DNA of 48,677 bases, taken from positions 1 through 48,677 of the IMG/VR virus record IMGVR_UViG_3300032285_000779. The stretch is one strand, 5' to 3'. Of this stretch, positions 14,972 through 22,774 are shown in pieces (position 1 is the first letter of the stretch; every line of letters starts with the position of its first letter). The stretch is from a virus. A program made the position numbers and the translations under genes. Below the pieces are notes generated by a model, which searched no databases, was not told where the DNA came from, and worked only from the letters and a program-made list of their open reading frames with translations.

Positions 14972-16096
14972 ATGAACAACTTTTTATCTGCACAACAAGT
15001 ATTGAACCTCATCGCCGCTATCGGTGACAAGCGCACAGTTATCGTGGAGGGTGAGAACGGCATCGGCAAGACTGCGCTCTTCCATGCCCTGCGTAAGCTA
15101 CCCAAGTTCGCCAATCACATCGCAGTCAAGCCAGTCGATTGCACGCAGTTGTCTGACGGCTCGGTGTGGATGCCCGACCTTGATCGTGAGAACGGCATCT
15201 CTCGCGAGTTACCCAACGAGCGCTTCGGTGTCAGTGCCAACAACCAACTCGGTGTCAACAACTCCAAGCCAATCATTGTCATGCTCGACGAGATTGCCAA
15301 GGCACCGCAGTTCATCAAGAATGTTCTTGCGCCTATCGTGTACGAGCGTCGTGTCGGCAACCTTGACATGCCCGAGGGTAGCGTTGTGTTCTGTGCTACC
15401 AATCTATCAGTCGAGGGTCTCGGTGATTCCATCCAAGCGCACTTGCGTAATCGTCTTGTGTTCGTCAAGATGCGTAAGCCTAGCGCTGACGAGTGGGTCA
15501 AGTGGGCTACTGACAATCAGATCAACCCAATGATTATTGCGTTCGTTAGCAACGAGCCACGCGTTATGCAGTCGTTCATGGACTACGAGAAGGGCGGTAT
15601 GTTCGAGGGCAAGGACTTGTCCAAGGACAACGGCTTCATCTTCAACCCCAAGTCTATGCAACTTGCATACGCTACGCCTCGTTCACTTGTTGCGGCCAGT
15701 GACTTACTCGACGCAGGTCTCGGTGTTCTCGACGACGACACACTCGAAGCATCTCTCGTTGGTACTGTGGGCGCTACTACTGCGCAGGCATTGTCATCGT
15801 TCATTCGCTTCGGTCGTGAGATCTGCGAGTACTCGCGTGTCATCAAGTCACCTGACACTGCGCCGCTGTCCGACAACCCTACGGCGCAACTCATTCAGGT
15901 GTTCCAGTTCGTCACCCGTGTGGCCGACCGCACCGAGGCCGAGGCTATCGTCAAGTATGTGTGGCGTATGCGTGCAGAGATGCAGTCGATCTTCTGCAAC
16001 ACAGTGGCAACAAGTCAGCGCGTTGCTATGTTCGCAACCATCAACGAGTTCGGTCGCATGTTAGCCGAGCACAAGATCTTCTTCTCAACCAAGTGA
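14972..16096 (+). CDS. MoxR-type AAA+ ATPase
   Basis: A 374-aa AAA+ protein with Walker A GENGIGKT (27-34), Walker B VMLDE (103-107), sensor-1 ATN (142-144) and a likely arginine finger in LRNR (158-161). This is the order found in MoxR/CobS-like ATPases. It is downstream of the VWA protein, so it probably forms a ring that acts with it on a substrate. I chose the ATG at 14972 because TTGGAG lies 9 bases upstream. An in-frame TTG at 14957 overlaps that ribosome site. The substrate is unknown. Confidence 0.85.
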   Translation: MNNFLSAQQVLNLIAAIGDKRTVIVEGENGIGKTALFHALRKLPKFANHIAVKPVDCTQLSDGSVWMPDLDRENGISRELPNERFGVSANNQLGVNNSKPIIVMLDEIAKAPQFIKNVLAPIVYERRVGNLDMPEGSVVFCATNLSVEGLGDSIQAHLRNRLVFVKMRKPSADEWVKWATDNQINPMIIAFVSNEPRVMQSFMDYEKGGMFEGKDLSKDNGFIFNPKSMQLAYATPRSLVAASDLLDAGLGVLDDDTLEASLVGTVGATTAQALSSFIRFGREICEYSRVIKSPDTAPLSDNPTAQLIQVFQFVTRVADRTEAEAIVKYVWRMRAEMQSIFCNTVATSQRVAMFATINEFGRMLAEHKIFFSTK

Positions 16097-16104
16097 GGTA
16101 ACGC

Positions 16105-16461
16105 ATGGCCAATCGTATCAGCAACCTGATCGCGCGGCTGTGCAAGCCGCACATGTCTGAGCTAGGCAAAGAGCTACTCCCTCTCGTCTATGAGGGGGAG
16201 TGGAAGCTCGACGAGTACAGAATAACGCACAAGGATGCAGGCGTATCGTTTTGGGTAGCGAACGGCTTCAGTCGTTTTCGTTTGTACGACATTAAGGGTT
16301 TGCCTTACCACGATGAGTCGTACAGAGATGCGCTCAACTTTGCTGACAAGTGGGTGTTGTGGACATGCTATCAAAATCTACTAGACAGAATTAGCTTAAA
16401 ACCCGCAGAAGCCGCACTCAACATGGTGCGCATGCACAACATGAAAGGAGAAGTTAAATGA
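16105..16461 (+). CDS. MoxR-operon protein (118 aa), unknown
   Basis: A 118-aa protein, 8 bases after the ATPase stop with a GAGGT site. It has a mixed alpha/beta pattern: a basic helical start, then DEYRITHKDAGVSFWVANGF and a Trp-rich helix (FADKWVLWTCYQNLLDR). It overlaps the next gene by ATGA. It may be an accessory factor for the ATPase/VWA pair by position. No family recognised. Confidence 0.62.
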   Translation: MANRISNLIARLCKPHMSELGKELLPLVYEGEWKLDEYRITHKDAGVSFWVANGFSRFRLYDIKGLPYHDESYRDALNFADKWVLWTCYQNLLDRISLKPAEAALNMVRMHNMKGEVK

Positions 16462-16700
16462 CAGACCCAGTAACAAACTCACTGGCATTACAAACGCAGT
16501 TTGGTGATGATGAATTAAAGAAGGAGATAGACAACCACATCATCGAGCTTGCAATGGCCGCCGCACACCAAGTCGTGCTCAATGCGTTCAACAACCCCGA
16601 GTACTTCAAGCGACTCATTGTCAACAACAACTACGAGTTTGAAACAGCCGTTGCACGCTCGATGAAAAACTTTCTCAACAACCCTCGTAACATTTATTAA
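16458..16700 (+). CDS. MoxR-operon small protein (80 aa), unknown
   Basis: An 80-aa helical protein beginning in an ATGA overlap, with AAAGGAGAAG upstream. It contains KKEIDNHIIELAMAAAHQVV and ends FLNNPRNIY. Mostly amphipathic helices, with no membrane span of normal length. Function unknown, and co-translation with the previous gene is likely. Confidence 0.6.
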   Translation: MTDPVTNSLALQTQFGDDELKKEIDNHIIELAMAAAHQVVLNAFNNPEYFKRLIVNNNYEFETAVARSMKNFLNNPRNIY

Positions 16701-16711
16701 GGAGTCTTATC

Positions 16712-17596
16712 ATGACAACAACTACACCCCGCCACAATATCGACACTTGCGCAATGCTCGTGGAGTTCAACGCTTCTGTGTGGACAGCACGCAAGCTAGA
16801 CAAGTCAACCACCGACGAGGTGGTGGCAAGCAAGAACGCAGGCGCCAAAGATGCCGCGCGTGTTAACAAGCATCTGCTCGCAGGTCGTACCGAGTTGGAT
16901 GTCATCCAACAAGCAGTCAGCCGCGCTCGTCAATTCGTATACGACAACACCGCGCCTTGGTCTGACTCAGGTCTGCGCCTCTTACCTACTGTCAACTTCA
17001 TGAAGTTCACCGAGCGCATGAATGACTTCGAGGAAGAGATGGAGGCCTTGGTCAAGGCGTTCGTTGCAATCTATCCTACGCTCATCACAGCGCAGGCCTT
17101 GGCTCTTGGCGATATGTTCAAGAGAGATGACTACCCCACAGCCAATGAGATCATGACCAAGTTCTCGTTCCGCGTTAACTACATGCCAGTCCCATCATCG
17201 GGTGACTTCCGTGTGGATGTGGGCAACCAAGCACAGGCAGAACTCAAGGCACGCCTTGAATCTCTGACCCAAGAACGCATCGACTCTGCTATGGCAGATG
17301 TGCGTGAAAGACTTAGCACTCACTTAAAGCGTATGTCAGATCGTCTTACGACTGACTATGTGGGCGGTGAAGCTAAGCAACGGCGTTTCCACGACACCCT
17401 TGTCGATGGTGCGCTTGAGTTGTGTGACCTCACTAAGTCATTGAATGTGACAAACGACATGGCTTTAGAGGAAGCACGCAAGCAGTTGGAACAGCTACTC
17501 GTTGGCGTAACACCTGCTGATCTGCGTAAGAACGAGGCCATCCGTCAAGATGTCAAGAAGAATGTCGACGCCATCCTCGACAAGTTCAACTTTTAA
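16712..17596 (+). CDS. DUF3150-like protein of the MoxR/VWA module
   Basis: A 294-aa, largely helical protein. Its N-terminus (LVEFNASVWTARKLD, residues 16-30) resembles the start of DUF3150 proteins, which I recall occurring beside CobS-like ATPases and CobT-like VWA proteins on plasmids and integrative elements. Later parts form long helices (ERMNDFEEEMEALVKAF, RLESLTQERIDSAMADVRE). AAGGAG lies upstream. Its position completes a three-part VWA, AAA+ and DUF3150-like module. The family call rests on N-terminal resemblance and context, so it is moderate. Confidence 0.6.
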   Translation: MTTTTPRHNIDTCAMLVEFNASVWTARKLDKSTTDEVVASKNAGAKDAARVNKHLLAGRTELDVIQQAVSRARQFVYDNTAPWSDSGLRLLPTVNFMKFTERMNDFEEEMEALVKAFVAIYPTLITAQALALGDMFKRDDYPTANEIMTKFSFRVNYMPVPSSGDFRVDVGNQAQAELKARLESLTQERIDSAMADVRERLSTHLKRMSDRLTTDYVGGEAKQRRFHDTLVDGALELCDLTKSLNVTNDMALEEARKQLEQLLVGVTPADLRKNEAIRQDVKKNVDAILDKFNF

Positions 17597-17609
17597 TTAA
17601 GGAGAAGAT

Positions 17610-17768
17610 ATGAACACTCACTACCTAACTCATGTGCGTCAGTTGTTCGCAACATACGACGCGCCCCCATCTACCATCCGCTCTTACCAACGCCAATGGG
17701 TGCAGTCTATCCGCAGGCTTGGTGATCGGTGGCTGTTAGCCCACCATGTTCAACGCTTGGAATCGTAA
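17610..17768 (+). CDS. Small basic protein (52 aa), unknown
   Basis: A 52-aa frame, MNTHYLTHVRQLF to RLES, with AAGGAGAAG 2 bases from the ATG, 13 bases after the DUF3150-like stop. It is rich in Arg, His, Gln and Trp and looks helical, which would fit a small nucleic-acid-binding or regulatory protein. No family recognised. Confidence 0.55.
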   Translation: MNTHYLTHVRQLFATYDAPPSTIRSYQRQWVQSIRRLGDRWLLAHHVQRLES

Positions 17769-17783
17769 TAGAAAGGAACGGTC

Positions 17784-18347
17784 ATGCCTGATCTTCAATC
17801 AGCTTTAAAAACTGCAATCGAATCGTGGGAACCCACTCCCACAAACCAACAATTCAAGGAGAAAACTATGTCTAAAACCCCATTCGAAATTAAAAACAAT
17901 GTCACCCGCGTCACCTTTGATTATGTGAAGTTGCACCCCGGTACGACATCCGCCGCCGCTTGTAGAGATCTTGCCAAGCATGGCTTCAAGGGGTCATCCA
18001 TCACAGCGCTCATGGCGCAGTTCGTTCGCGCAGGTCTTGCGGTGCGTGACAACAACCATGGGTATCGTGTGGTGGTGGACGAGTACATACCGATGAAGGC
18101 TTCAGCCAAGTACACCAAGAAGCCTGCACCCAAGCTCGCGCCTAAACCCGCACCCCAACCCACAACCAAGGCAAAAGCACCCGCCGAGCCACAAAGCGAA
18201 GGCATTGCCGCCCTCCAACCCGAAGCTACAAGCAAGCGGACAAACATCATTGTGCTTGGCAGGTCTCCAGAAGAAGTTATCAAACATATGAATGTGCTTC
18301 AGGCTAAGGAGTTGTACGAATACCTGAAGAAGTTGTTTGGAGGCTAA
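17784..18347 (+). CDS. Winged-helix-like protein with Pro/Lys linker (187 aa)
   Basis: The core (about residues 38-97) reads as a winged helix: FDYVKLHPGTTSAAACRDLA, then GFKGSSITALMAQFVRAGLA and a wing NNHGYRVV. An Ala/Pro/Lys-rich linker (about 108-145) and a C-terminal helix (VIKHMNVLQAKELYEYLKKL) follow. It probably binds DNA and may regulate the early genes. Two in-frame starts each have a good ribosome site: ATG 17784 (GAAAGGAACGG) and ATG 17868 (AAGGAGAAAACT). Both may be used, giving 187- and 159-aa forms. Confidence 0.6.
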   Translation: MPDLQSALKTAIESWEPTPTNQQFKEKTMSKTPFEIKNNVTRVTFDYVKLHPGTTSAAACRDLAKHGFKGSSITALMAQFVRAGLAVRDNNHGYRVVVDEYIPMKASAKYTKKPAPKLAPKPAPQPTTKAKAPAEPQSEGIAALQPEATSKRTNIIVLGRSPEEVIKHMNVLQAKELYEYLKKLFGG

Positions 18348-18348
18348 G

Positions 18349-18540
18349 ATGGACAACAGCATAACAAGCCAAGCGTTCCCTGACAAGGACAACTACGGCA
18401 TCAGCAAGCGCGACTACTTTGCGGCGCGAGCTATGCAGGCAATTGTGAGTCGTGGGGTTGTTGAACAAGTCCCATTAGAAGTCTATGCAAGTAATGCGTA
18501 CAAAATGGCAGACGCAATGCTGAAAGCGAGGGAAGAGTGA
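18349..18540 (+). CDS. Conserved small phage protein (63 aa)
   Basis: A 63-aa protein with the motif YGISKRDYFAARAMQAIVS, typical of a small family common in phages and prophages of Gram-negative bacteria but of unknown role. GGAGG directly upstream defines the ATG at 18349. It ends in a GTGA overlap with the next tiny gene. Confidence 0.62.
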   Translation: MDNSITSQAFPDKDNYGISKRDYFAARAMQAIVSRGVVEQVPLEVYASNAYKMADAMLKAREE

Positions 18541-18632
18541 CTTGGCCTTTCCCGCCATTTCCAAACCCAAAAGACAAGGGCACCAAGGTGCCCAAGTTCA
18601 ACCCCGATAACTTTGAGGATGCACCTATATGA
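18537..18632 (+). CDS. Tiny Pro-rich protein (31 aa), GTG start
   Basis: A 31-codon frame starting with GTG in a GTGA overlap with the previous stop and ending in an ATGA overlap with the next start. GAGGGAAG lies upstream. The product is very proline-rich (TWPFPPFPNPKDKG). Both overlaps fit coupled translation, and the frame fills an otherwise empty gap exactly. Its function, if any, is unknown. Confidence 0.45.
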   Translation: MTWPFPPFPNPKDKGTKVPKFNPDNFEDAPI

Positions 18633-18826
18633 CACAAGATGAAATCTTTGAAATGACTAGGCAAGCGGGCGGCTTTGATGCAACGCCCAAGTTCTTAGAA
18701 ACCTTTGCCAAGCTAGTAGCACAACATGAGCGTGAGGCGTGTGCCGACATTGCTGAAAATTGGAACAGTAATGGGTTTCCGCGCACTGGAGTGGCGAATG
18801 AAATCCGAGCAAGGGGACAAGCATGA
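18629..18826 (+). CDS. Conserved small phage protein (65 aa)
   Basis: A 65-aa protein starting MTQDEIFEMTRQAGGFD, with FAKLVAQHEREACADIAE. This sequence type is frequent in small phage genes of unknown function. It is joined by ATGA overlaps to genes on both sides. Confidence 0.62.
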   Translation: MTQDEIFEMTRQAGGFDATPKFLETFAKLVAQHEREACADIAENWNSNGFPRTGVANEIRARGQA

Positions 18827-18966
18827 CTGCGTTTAAAGAAATTCTGATTGGTGATTATGTTCTGCGCTTTTGGCCGTCCGACAACGGATGGATGTGCGGC
18901 GTTACGGAATCAATGATGGATGCTTTGGAACAACACGCCGCTAAACTCAAGGAGGAAAACAAATGA
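18823..18966 (+). CDS. Small acidic protein (47 aa), unknown
   Basis: A 47-aa frame in ATGA overlap with both neighbours, containing IGDYVLRFWPSDNGWMCG and ending in a helix with a Lys/Glu-rich tail whose codons form the next AAGGAGG ribosome site. No function recognised. Confidence 0.58.
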   Translation: MTAFKEILIGDYVLRFWPSDNGWMCGVTESMMDALEQHAAKLKEENK

Positions 18967-19178
18967 TTGAACGAGCCGAAGATGAAGAGTTTGAGCGCAT
19001 CGAGCATGAGAACGCTATGCGTAATGGACAGCCGTATCACTTTGATGTGTTTGTATCAATCTCTCAGCGCAACCAAGTGTTAGAAGAAGTGGCGCGAGAG
19101 TTTGACAAGATGCCGTTTGGTGACACCGCCGCAAGCTTTGCGGTATTTGTAAGGAATATGAAACGTGCCAAGACCTAA
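18963..19178 (+). CDS. Small charged protein (71 aa), unknown
   Basis: A 71-aa protein, very acidic at the N-terminus (ERAEDEEFERIEHE), with FDVFVSISQRNQVLEEVARE and a basic end. AAGGAGG precedes its ATG. It overlaps the GTG start of the next gene by 14 bases. No known family. Confidence 0.58.
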   Translation: MIERAEDEEFERIEHENAMRNGQPYHFDVFVSISQRNQVLEEVAREFDKMPFGDTAASFAVFVRNMKRAKT

Positions 19179-19323
19179 ACCACCTGAACCACTGAAGGTT
19201 AGATACATGCGAATGTCGGACAGACAGTGGACGATATTCAAACAGCTTGGCGGCTCCGAGTGGTTAAGAGAACTCCTCGACAAGAAGGCGCCCATGCCAA
19301 AGAAATATTACACAAAGGACTGA
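19165..19323 (+). CDS. Small conserved phage protein (52 aa), GTG start
   Basis: A 52-aa basic protein started by GTG with AAGGA 9 bases upstream. The core RMSDRQWTIFKQLGGSEWLR is a pattern I recognise from small conserved phage proteins, usually of the form MTxxQWxxFxxLGGxxWLR. It resembles a ribbon-helix-helix-like or small helical DNA-binding protein, though its role is unknown. Confidence 0.6.
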   Translation: MPRPKPPEPLKVRYMRMSDRQWTIFKQLGGSEWLRELLDKKAPMPKKYYTKD

Positions 19324-19493
19324 CGTGTTTGTGATACGGCAATCTGTGCGAGCCTAGTAGATGCGACCACATTTTGTCGGCGACAGGGGGGACGGAAGTC
19401 CTTTGTAAAACACCCCGCTGTCGTCGCTCCTCACCGCGATACGAGGGGGCGCGGAATCTACTTAACCCCCTCACCTTTTAACTGGAGAAACAA
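19324..19493 (+). ncRNA. Structured non-coding segment, two strong hairpins
   Basis: No gene fits this 170-base gap. Hairpin A: bases 19378-19386 (CGG-CGACAG) pair with 19418-19426 (CTGTCG-TCG), then after a G-G mismatch GGGG pairs with CCCC, around a 21-base loop. Hairpin B: GAGGGGG (19443-19449) pairs with CCCCCTC (19466-19472) around a 16-base loop, followed by ACCTTTTA. It may be a structured RNA, a translation regulator for the next gene, or an RNA-processing site. Confidence 0.4.
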
Positions 19494-19775
19494 ATGGATG
19501 CACATACACACGAATACAAATACGTCAAAGACACAAGTGAGTCGCAGTTCAAAGACGCGATGCGCTACCGCAGGCTGAAGTTTTTCTTAGATACCTTGGT
19601 CATCATGGACAAACACAAAGGCTCCCTACATTTCACGGACGGCACAGACTTCGACAGCTACATCGACACGCTGTCGATTGGGCCAGTACCACTCACCACT
19701 AAAGACATCACAGCACACGCGTTGAAGCTATTGGAAGACCAACTCACAATGACATACAAGGAGTCAAGGAAATGA
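19494..19775 (+). CDS. Unknown protein before nuclease (93 aa)
   Basis: A 93-aa protein starting MDAHTHEYKYVKD, with helical segments and GSLHFTDGTDFDSYIDTLSI. TGGAGAAAC precedes the ATG. It ends in ATGA overlap with the VRR-NUC gene, so it belongs to the replication unit by position. No family recognised. Confidence 0.6.
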   Translation: MDAHTHEYKYVKDTSESQFKDAMRYRRLKFFLDTLVIMDKHKGSLHFTDGTDFDSYIDTLSIGPVPLTTKDITAHALKLLEDQLTMTYKESRK

Positions 19776-20050
19776 CGCCCGAGGTAAAAGTCAAAAAACA
19801 AATCAGGAAAATTCTTGATGAGATGGGTGCATACTATGCAATGCCCATCGGAACAGGATATGGGAACTCAGGCGTGCCTGACTTCCTTGTATGTGCCAAC
19901 GGCAAGTTCGTTGGCATCGAAGCGAAAGCGGGGAAGGGTAAAACCACCGCGCTACAAGAAGCCCATCTAAGCCGCATACGCGGCGCAGGGGGGACGGCAG
20001 TTGTCATCAACGAGGACAACATACACACATTGAAGGAGGTCTTATCATGA
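19772..20050 (+). CDS. VRR-NUC family nuclease
   Basis: A 92-aa stand-alone VRR-NUC domain. It shows GVPDFLV (D37), IEAKAG (E50, K52) and LQEAHL (Q62), the metal-binding PD-(D/E)XK core of this family, plus an N-terminal helix and a C-terminal VVINEDNIHTL. Such small nucleases in phages probably process DNA junctions or recombination intermediates. It overlaps its neighbours by ATGA on both sides and is in the replication cluster upstream of the DNA polymerase. Confidence 0.82.
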   Translation: MTPEVKVKKQIRKILDEMGAYYAMPIGTGYGNSGVPDFLVCANGKFVGIEAKAGKGKTTALQEAHLSRIRGAGGTAVVINEDNIHTLKEVLS

Positions 20051-20328
20051 GCGAAGGAATGTCACAGAAAGAGTTAGAGCAACGCGTTGCACAGATGTCA
20101 GACGAAGAGCAGGCGCACTTCAAACTTCTCATACACAAGTTGGTGATGTGTTATGGAGAAGGCCAAGCACAAGGCGTAGTCATCATTGGCCGCGCTGAAG
20201 ATTCAATGGCGGGAGTTGTCACCCTGAACTGTGATGAGATGGAGGCGTCGCAACTCATGTTGGCGGCAAACGATTTTTTCGGCTTTTTAAATCTCCTCGA
20301 CGCACCACCAAAGGAGCAATTTAATTGA
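20047..20328 (+). CDS. Unknown protein before DNA polymerase (93 aa)
   Basis: A 93-aa acidic protein with MSQKELEQRVAQMSDEEQAH at its start and a beta-like section GVVIIGRAEDSMAGVVTLNC followed by a helix. The stop TGA is overlapped by the TTG start of the DNA polymerase, and an AAAGGAG site for the polymerase lies in its last codons. Probably co-expressed with the polymerase. Function unknown. Confidence 0.6.
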   Translation: MSEGMSQKELEQRVAQMSDEEQAHFKLLIHKLVMCYGEGQAQGVVIIGRAEDSMAGVVTLNCDEMEASQLMLAANDFFGFLNLLDAPPKEQFN

Positions 20329-22292
20329 GCAAACCATTTGACAGAATACTTATCGTCGATTTTGAAACACGATGGGATAGCAAAGAATACACGCTGTCCA
20401 AGATGACAACAGAGGAGTACGTACGTGACCCAAGATTCAAAGCATTTGGTCTGTGTGCCAAGCTGTTGGGCAGTGACAATGCGCCTGTGTGGGTCAGAGG
20501 GGAATCCATCCAGAGCTGGTGTGACGCTATTGACTGGAGCCGGACTGCGGTGCTTGCGCATAATGCCCAGTTCGACGTATCAATCTTAAGTTGGCGGTAT
20601 GGGGTTGAGCCTGCGTTCATTTTTGATTCTCTCTCCATGGCTCGCGCTCTTCGCGGTGTCGAGGTGGGAAACTCACTGATGAAACTGGCAGATGATTTCG
20701 GTCTGCCACCCAAGGGTCAAGCGGTTCACAACACCAACGGCGTAGAGGAACTCACGCCCGCTATGGAGAAAGAACTAGCAGAGTACTGCAAGCACGATGT
20801 GTTCTTGTGTGAAGAGATCTTTAAGCGCCTGCGTGCAGGCTACCCCGCTAAAGAGCTACGGCTCATCGACATGACGCTCAAGATGTACACGCGTCCGCTG
20901 TTGCAGTTAGACCAACAAATGTTAATCAAGGCACTGGCCGAGGAGGGCACCGCTCGTGAACAACTATTACAAAGGCTCGGCGTGGAAGATGCTGAGTTGG
21001 CATCGAACCCAAAGTTTGCTGAACTACTTACGAAACTGGGCGTTGTTCCGCCTACCAAGACGAGTAAAACCACAGGCAAGACAACGCTTGCCCTCGCGAA
21101 GAACGATGCCCTCTTCCAGACGTTGCTCAACAGTGAACGTGAAGACGTTGCCCTACTTTGTCAAGCGCGTCTTAAGGTTAAATCAACCACTGAACGGACA
21201 CGAGCGCAAAGGTTTCTCGACATTAGCAAACGTGGTGCGCTTCCGGTGCCGCTCTCTTACTATGGAGCACAGACGGGGCGGTGGACGGCGGCCAAAGGCA
21301 GTGCCATTAACATGCAGAACCTCAAGCGAGGTTCATTCTTACGCAAAGCAATTATGGCTCCCGATGGGCACCAACTCGTTGTCGGCGATCTATCGCAGAT
21401 TGAGCCGCGAGTCCTTGCGTGGCTTTCCGACTACGAAGATATGCTTACGATTTTCAGGGCTGGAGGTGACCCTTACGCGGCGTTCGGCAGTCAGATGTTT
21501 AACATCCCCGGTCTCACCAAAGACTCTCATCCGGACTTGCGGCAGTCGGCAAAGAGTGCGCTTCTGGGATGCGGGTATGGACTCGGTTGGGCTTCCTTTG
21601 CGTCCCAACTACTTGTCGGGTTCCTCGGTGCGCCGCCTGTGCGGTATTCGAAAGATTTTGCAAAGAAGCTAGGCGTTGACTCTGAGTATGCGCAAGCGTT
21701 CGTGAAGCTGACTGACATCGACGACAAGCTGATGGAGATACCACACACTTGTTCCACAGAAGATTTGCTGAACCACGCGCTTGCGGCCAAGGCAATCATA
21801 GATACGTATAGGAGAACGGCGTACCCTGTTGTAGCGTTCTGGAGTATGTGTGAAGAAGCGTTACACAGGTCGCTTGTCAATGGTTCAGAACTGGTGTATA
21901 AATGCATCACGTTCCGCAAAGGCGAGATTGAATTGCCCAACGGAATGAAGTTGTTGTACCCTGATCTTCGCTATGAGAAGGACGACAAAGGTAGGAGCCA
22001 AGCAGTGTATGGGCCACACGCTACCAAGTTGTATGCAGGGAAGATAACGAACAACATCACGCAGGCCTTGGCTCGCATTGTGATGACGGATGGTATGTTG
22101 AGGGTCTCAAAGAAGTACCCGATCGCAGGCACAGTACATGACGAGTTGATCGCTGTTGTACCTGACGATGAAGTGGAGGACGCTAAGACTTGGGTCTTGG
22201 CGCAAATGACTATGGAGCCAAGCTATATGCAAGGTATTCCATTGGACGCTGACGGTGGCGCACATCGTAGATATGGGTTAGCTAAAAACTAG
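20325..22292 (+). CDS. Family A DNA polymerase with 3'-5' exonuclease
   Basis: A 655-aa family A polymerase. The 3'-5' exonuclease has VDFETR (D12, E14), AHNAQFD (D84) and YCKHD (Y154, D158). The polymerase has motif A DLSQIE (355-360), motif B R406...K410...Y418-G419 and motif C HDE (605-607). There is no 5'-3' exonuclease domain, as in T7-like polymerases. It begins with TTG, chosen because AAAGGAG lies 8 bases upstream, TTGA overlaps the previous stop, and the exonuclease motif follows closely. It should be the replicative polymerase. Confidence 0.92.
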   Translation: MSKPFDRILIVDFETRWDSKEYTLSKMTTEEYVRDPRFKAFGLCAKLLGSDNAPVWVRGESIQSWCDAIDWSRTAVLAHNAQFDVSILSWRYGVEPAFIFDSLSMARALRGVEVGNSLMKLADDFGLPPKGQAVHNTNGVEELTPAMEKELAEYCKHDVFLCEEIFKRLRAGYPAKELRLIDMTLKMYTRPLLQLDQQMLIKALAEEGTAREQLLQRLGVEDAELASNPKFAELLTKLGVVPPTKTSKTTGKTTLALAKNDALFQTLLNSEREDVALLCQARLKVKSTTERTRAQRFLDISKRGALPVPLSYYGAQTGRWTAAKGSAINMQNLKRGSFLRKAIMAPDGHQLVVGDLSQIEPRVLAWLSDYEDMLTIFRAGGDPYAAFGSQMFNIPGLTKDSHPDLRQSAKSALLGCGYGLGWASFASQLLVGFLGAPPVRYSKDFAKKLGVDSEYAQAFVKLTDIDDKLMEIPHTCSTEDLLNHALAAKAIIDTYRRTAYPVVAFWSMCEEALHRSLVNGSELVYKCITFRKGEIELPNGMKLLYPDLRYEKDDKGRSQAVYGPHATKLYAGKITNNITQALARIVMTDGMLRVSKKYPIAGTVHDELIAVVPDDEVEDAKTWVLAQMTMEPSYMQGIPLDADGGAHRRYGLAKN

Positions 22293-22300
22293 GAGAAGCA

Positions 22301-22597
22301 ATGCAGATACCAAAACAAATATCGGTTGGCAGAAAGACATACGTCGTCACCCGACCGCACACCATTCAAGACCCTGCCGCCATGGGGCGCACGTACTTCG
22401 ACGAAAACCGCATCGAGCTTGCGCTGTACGACAACAAGGGCAACACGTTTGAGCAAGCCGAGGTGGACGATACTTTCTGGCACGAGCTAACGCATGCCAT
22501 TCTGTACGACATGGGGCACGACTTGTGTGACAACGAGCGCTTTGTTATCGCTTTCGCCAATAGGTTGAGCAATGCCGTTAACTCTGCGAAACTCTGA
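22301..22597 (+). CDS. Putative zincin-like metallopeptidase (98 aa)
   Basis: A 98-aa protein with HELTHAILYDMG (about residues 61-72), a HExxH zinc site followed by a glycine, and conserved RTYFDENRIEL upstream. This resembles small SprT-like or phage zincin proteins with no substrate known. It sits 8 bases after the polymerase, with AGGAGAAG upstream. It could act on a host or replication protein. Confidence 0.72.
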   Translation: MQIPKQISVGRKTYVVTRPHTIQDPAAMGRTYFDENRIELALYDNKGNTFEQAEVDDTFWHELTHAILYDMGHDLCDNERFVIAFANRLSNAVNSAKL

Positions 22598-22772
22598 AGA
22601 GCAGGCCATGTTCGACGCAATAATGATTGCAGGTTGGGAGATAGTGGAAGAGAAACTCCGTGTTTTCCTAGTGTCCCCATCGGGCATCCCGTTCGCAGTC
22701 TATCTGCGTGAATATCGACCTCTTATTTACGACATCTTTGACACCTTTACACATTACAACTACTTCAGATAA
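22572..22772 (+). CDS. Small protein overlapping the metallopeptidase end (66 aa)
   Basis: A 66-aa frame that starts in the last 26 bases of the previous gene. An internal ATG at 22608 would give 54 aa. It contains MIAGWEIVEEKLRVFLVSPSGIPFAVY, an alpha-beta-beta pattern, and ends in aromatic-rich HYNYFR. The gap it fills would otherwise be empty, and codon choice looks like the neighbours. The ribosome site is weak, so the exact start is uncertain. Confidence 0.5.
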   Translation: MPLTLRNSEEQAMFDAIMIAGWEIVEEKLRVFLVSPSGIPFAVYLREYRPLIYDIFDTFTHYNYFR

Positions 22773-22774
22773 CT

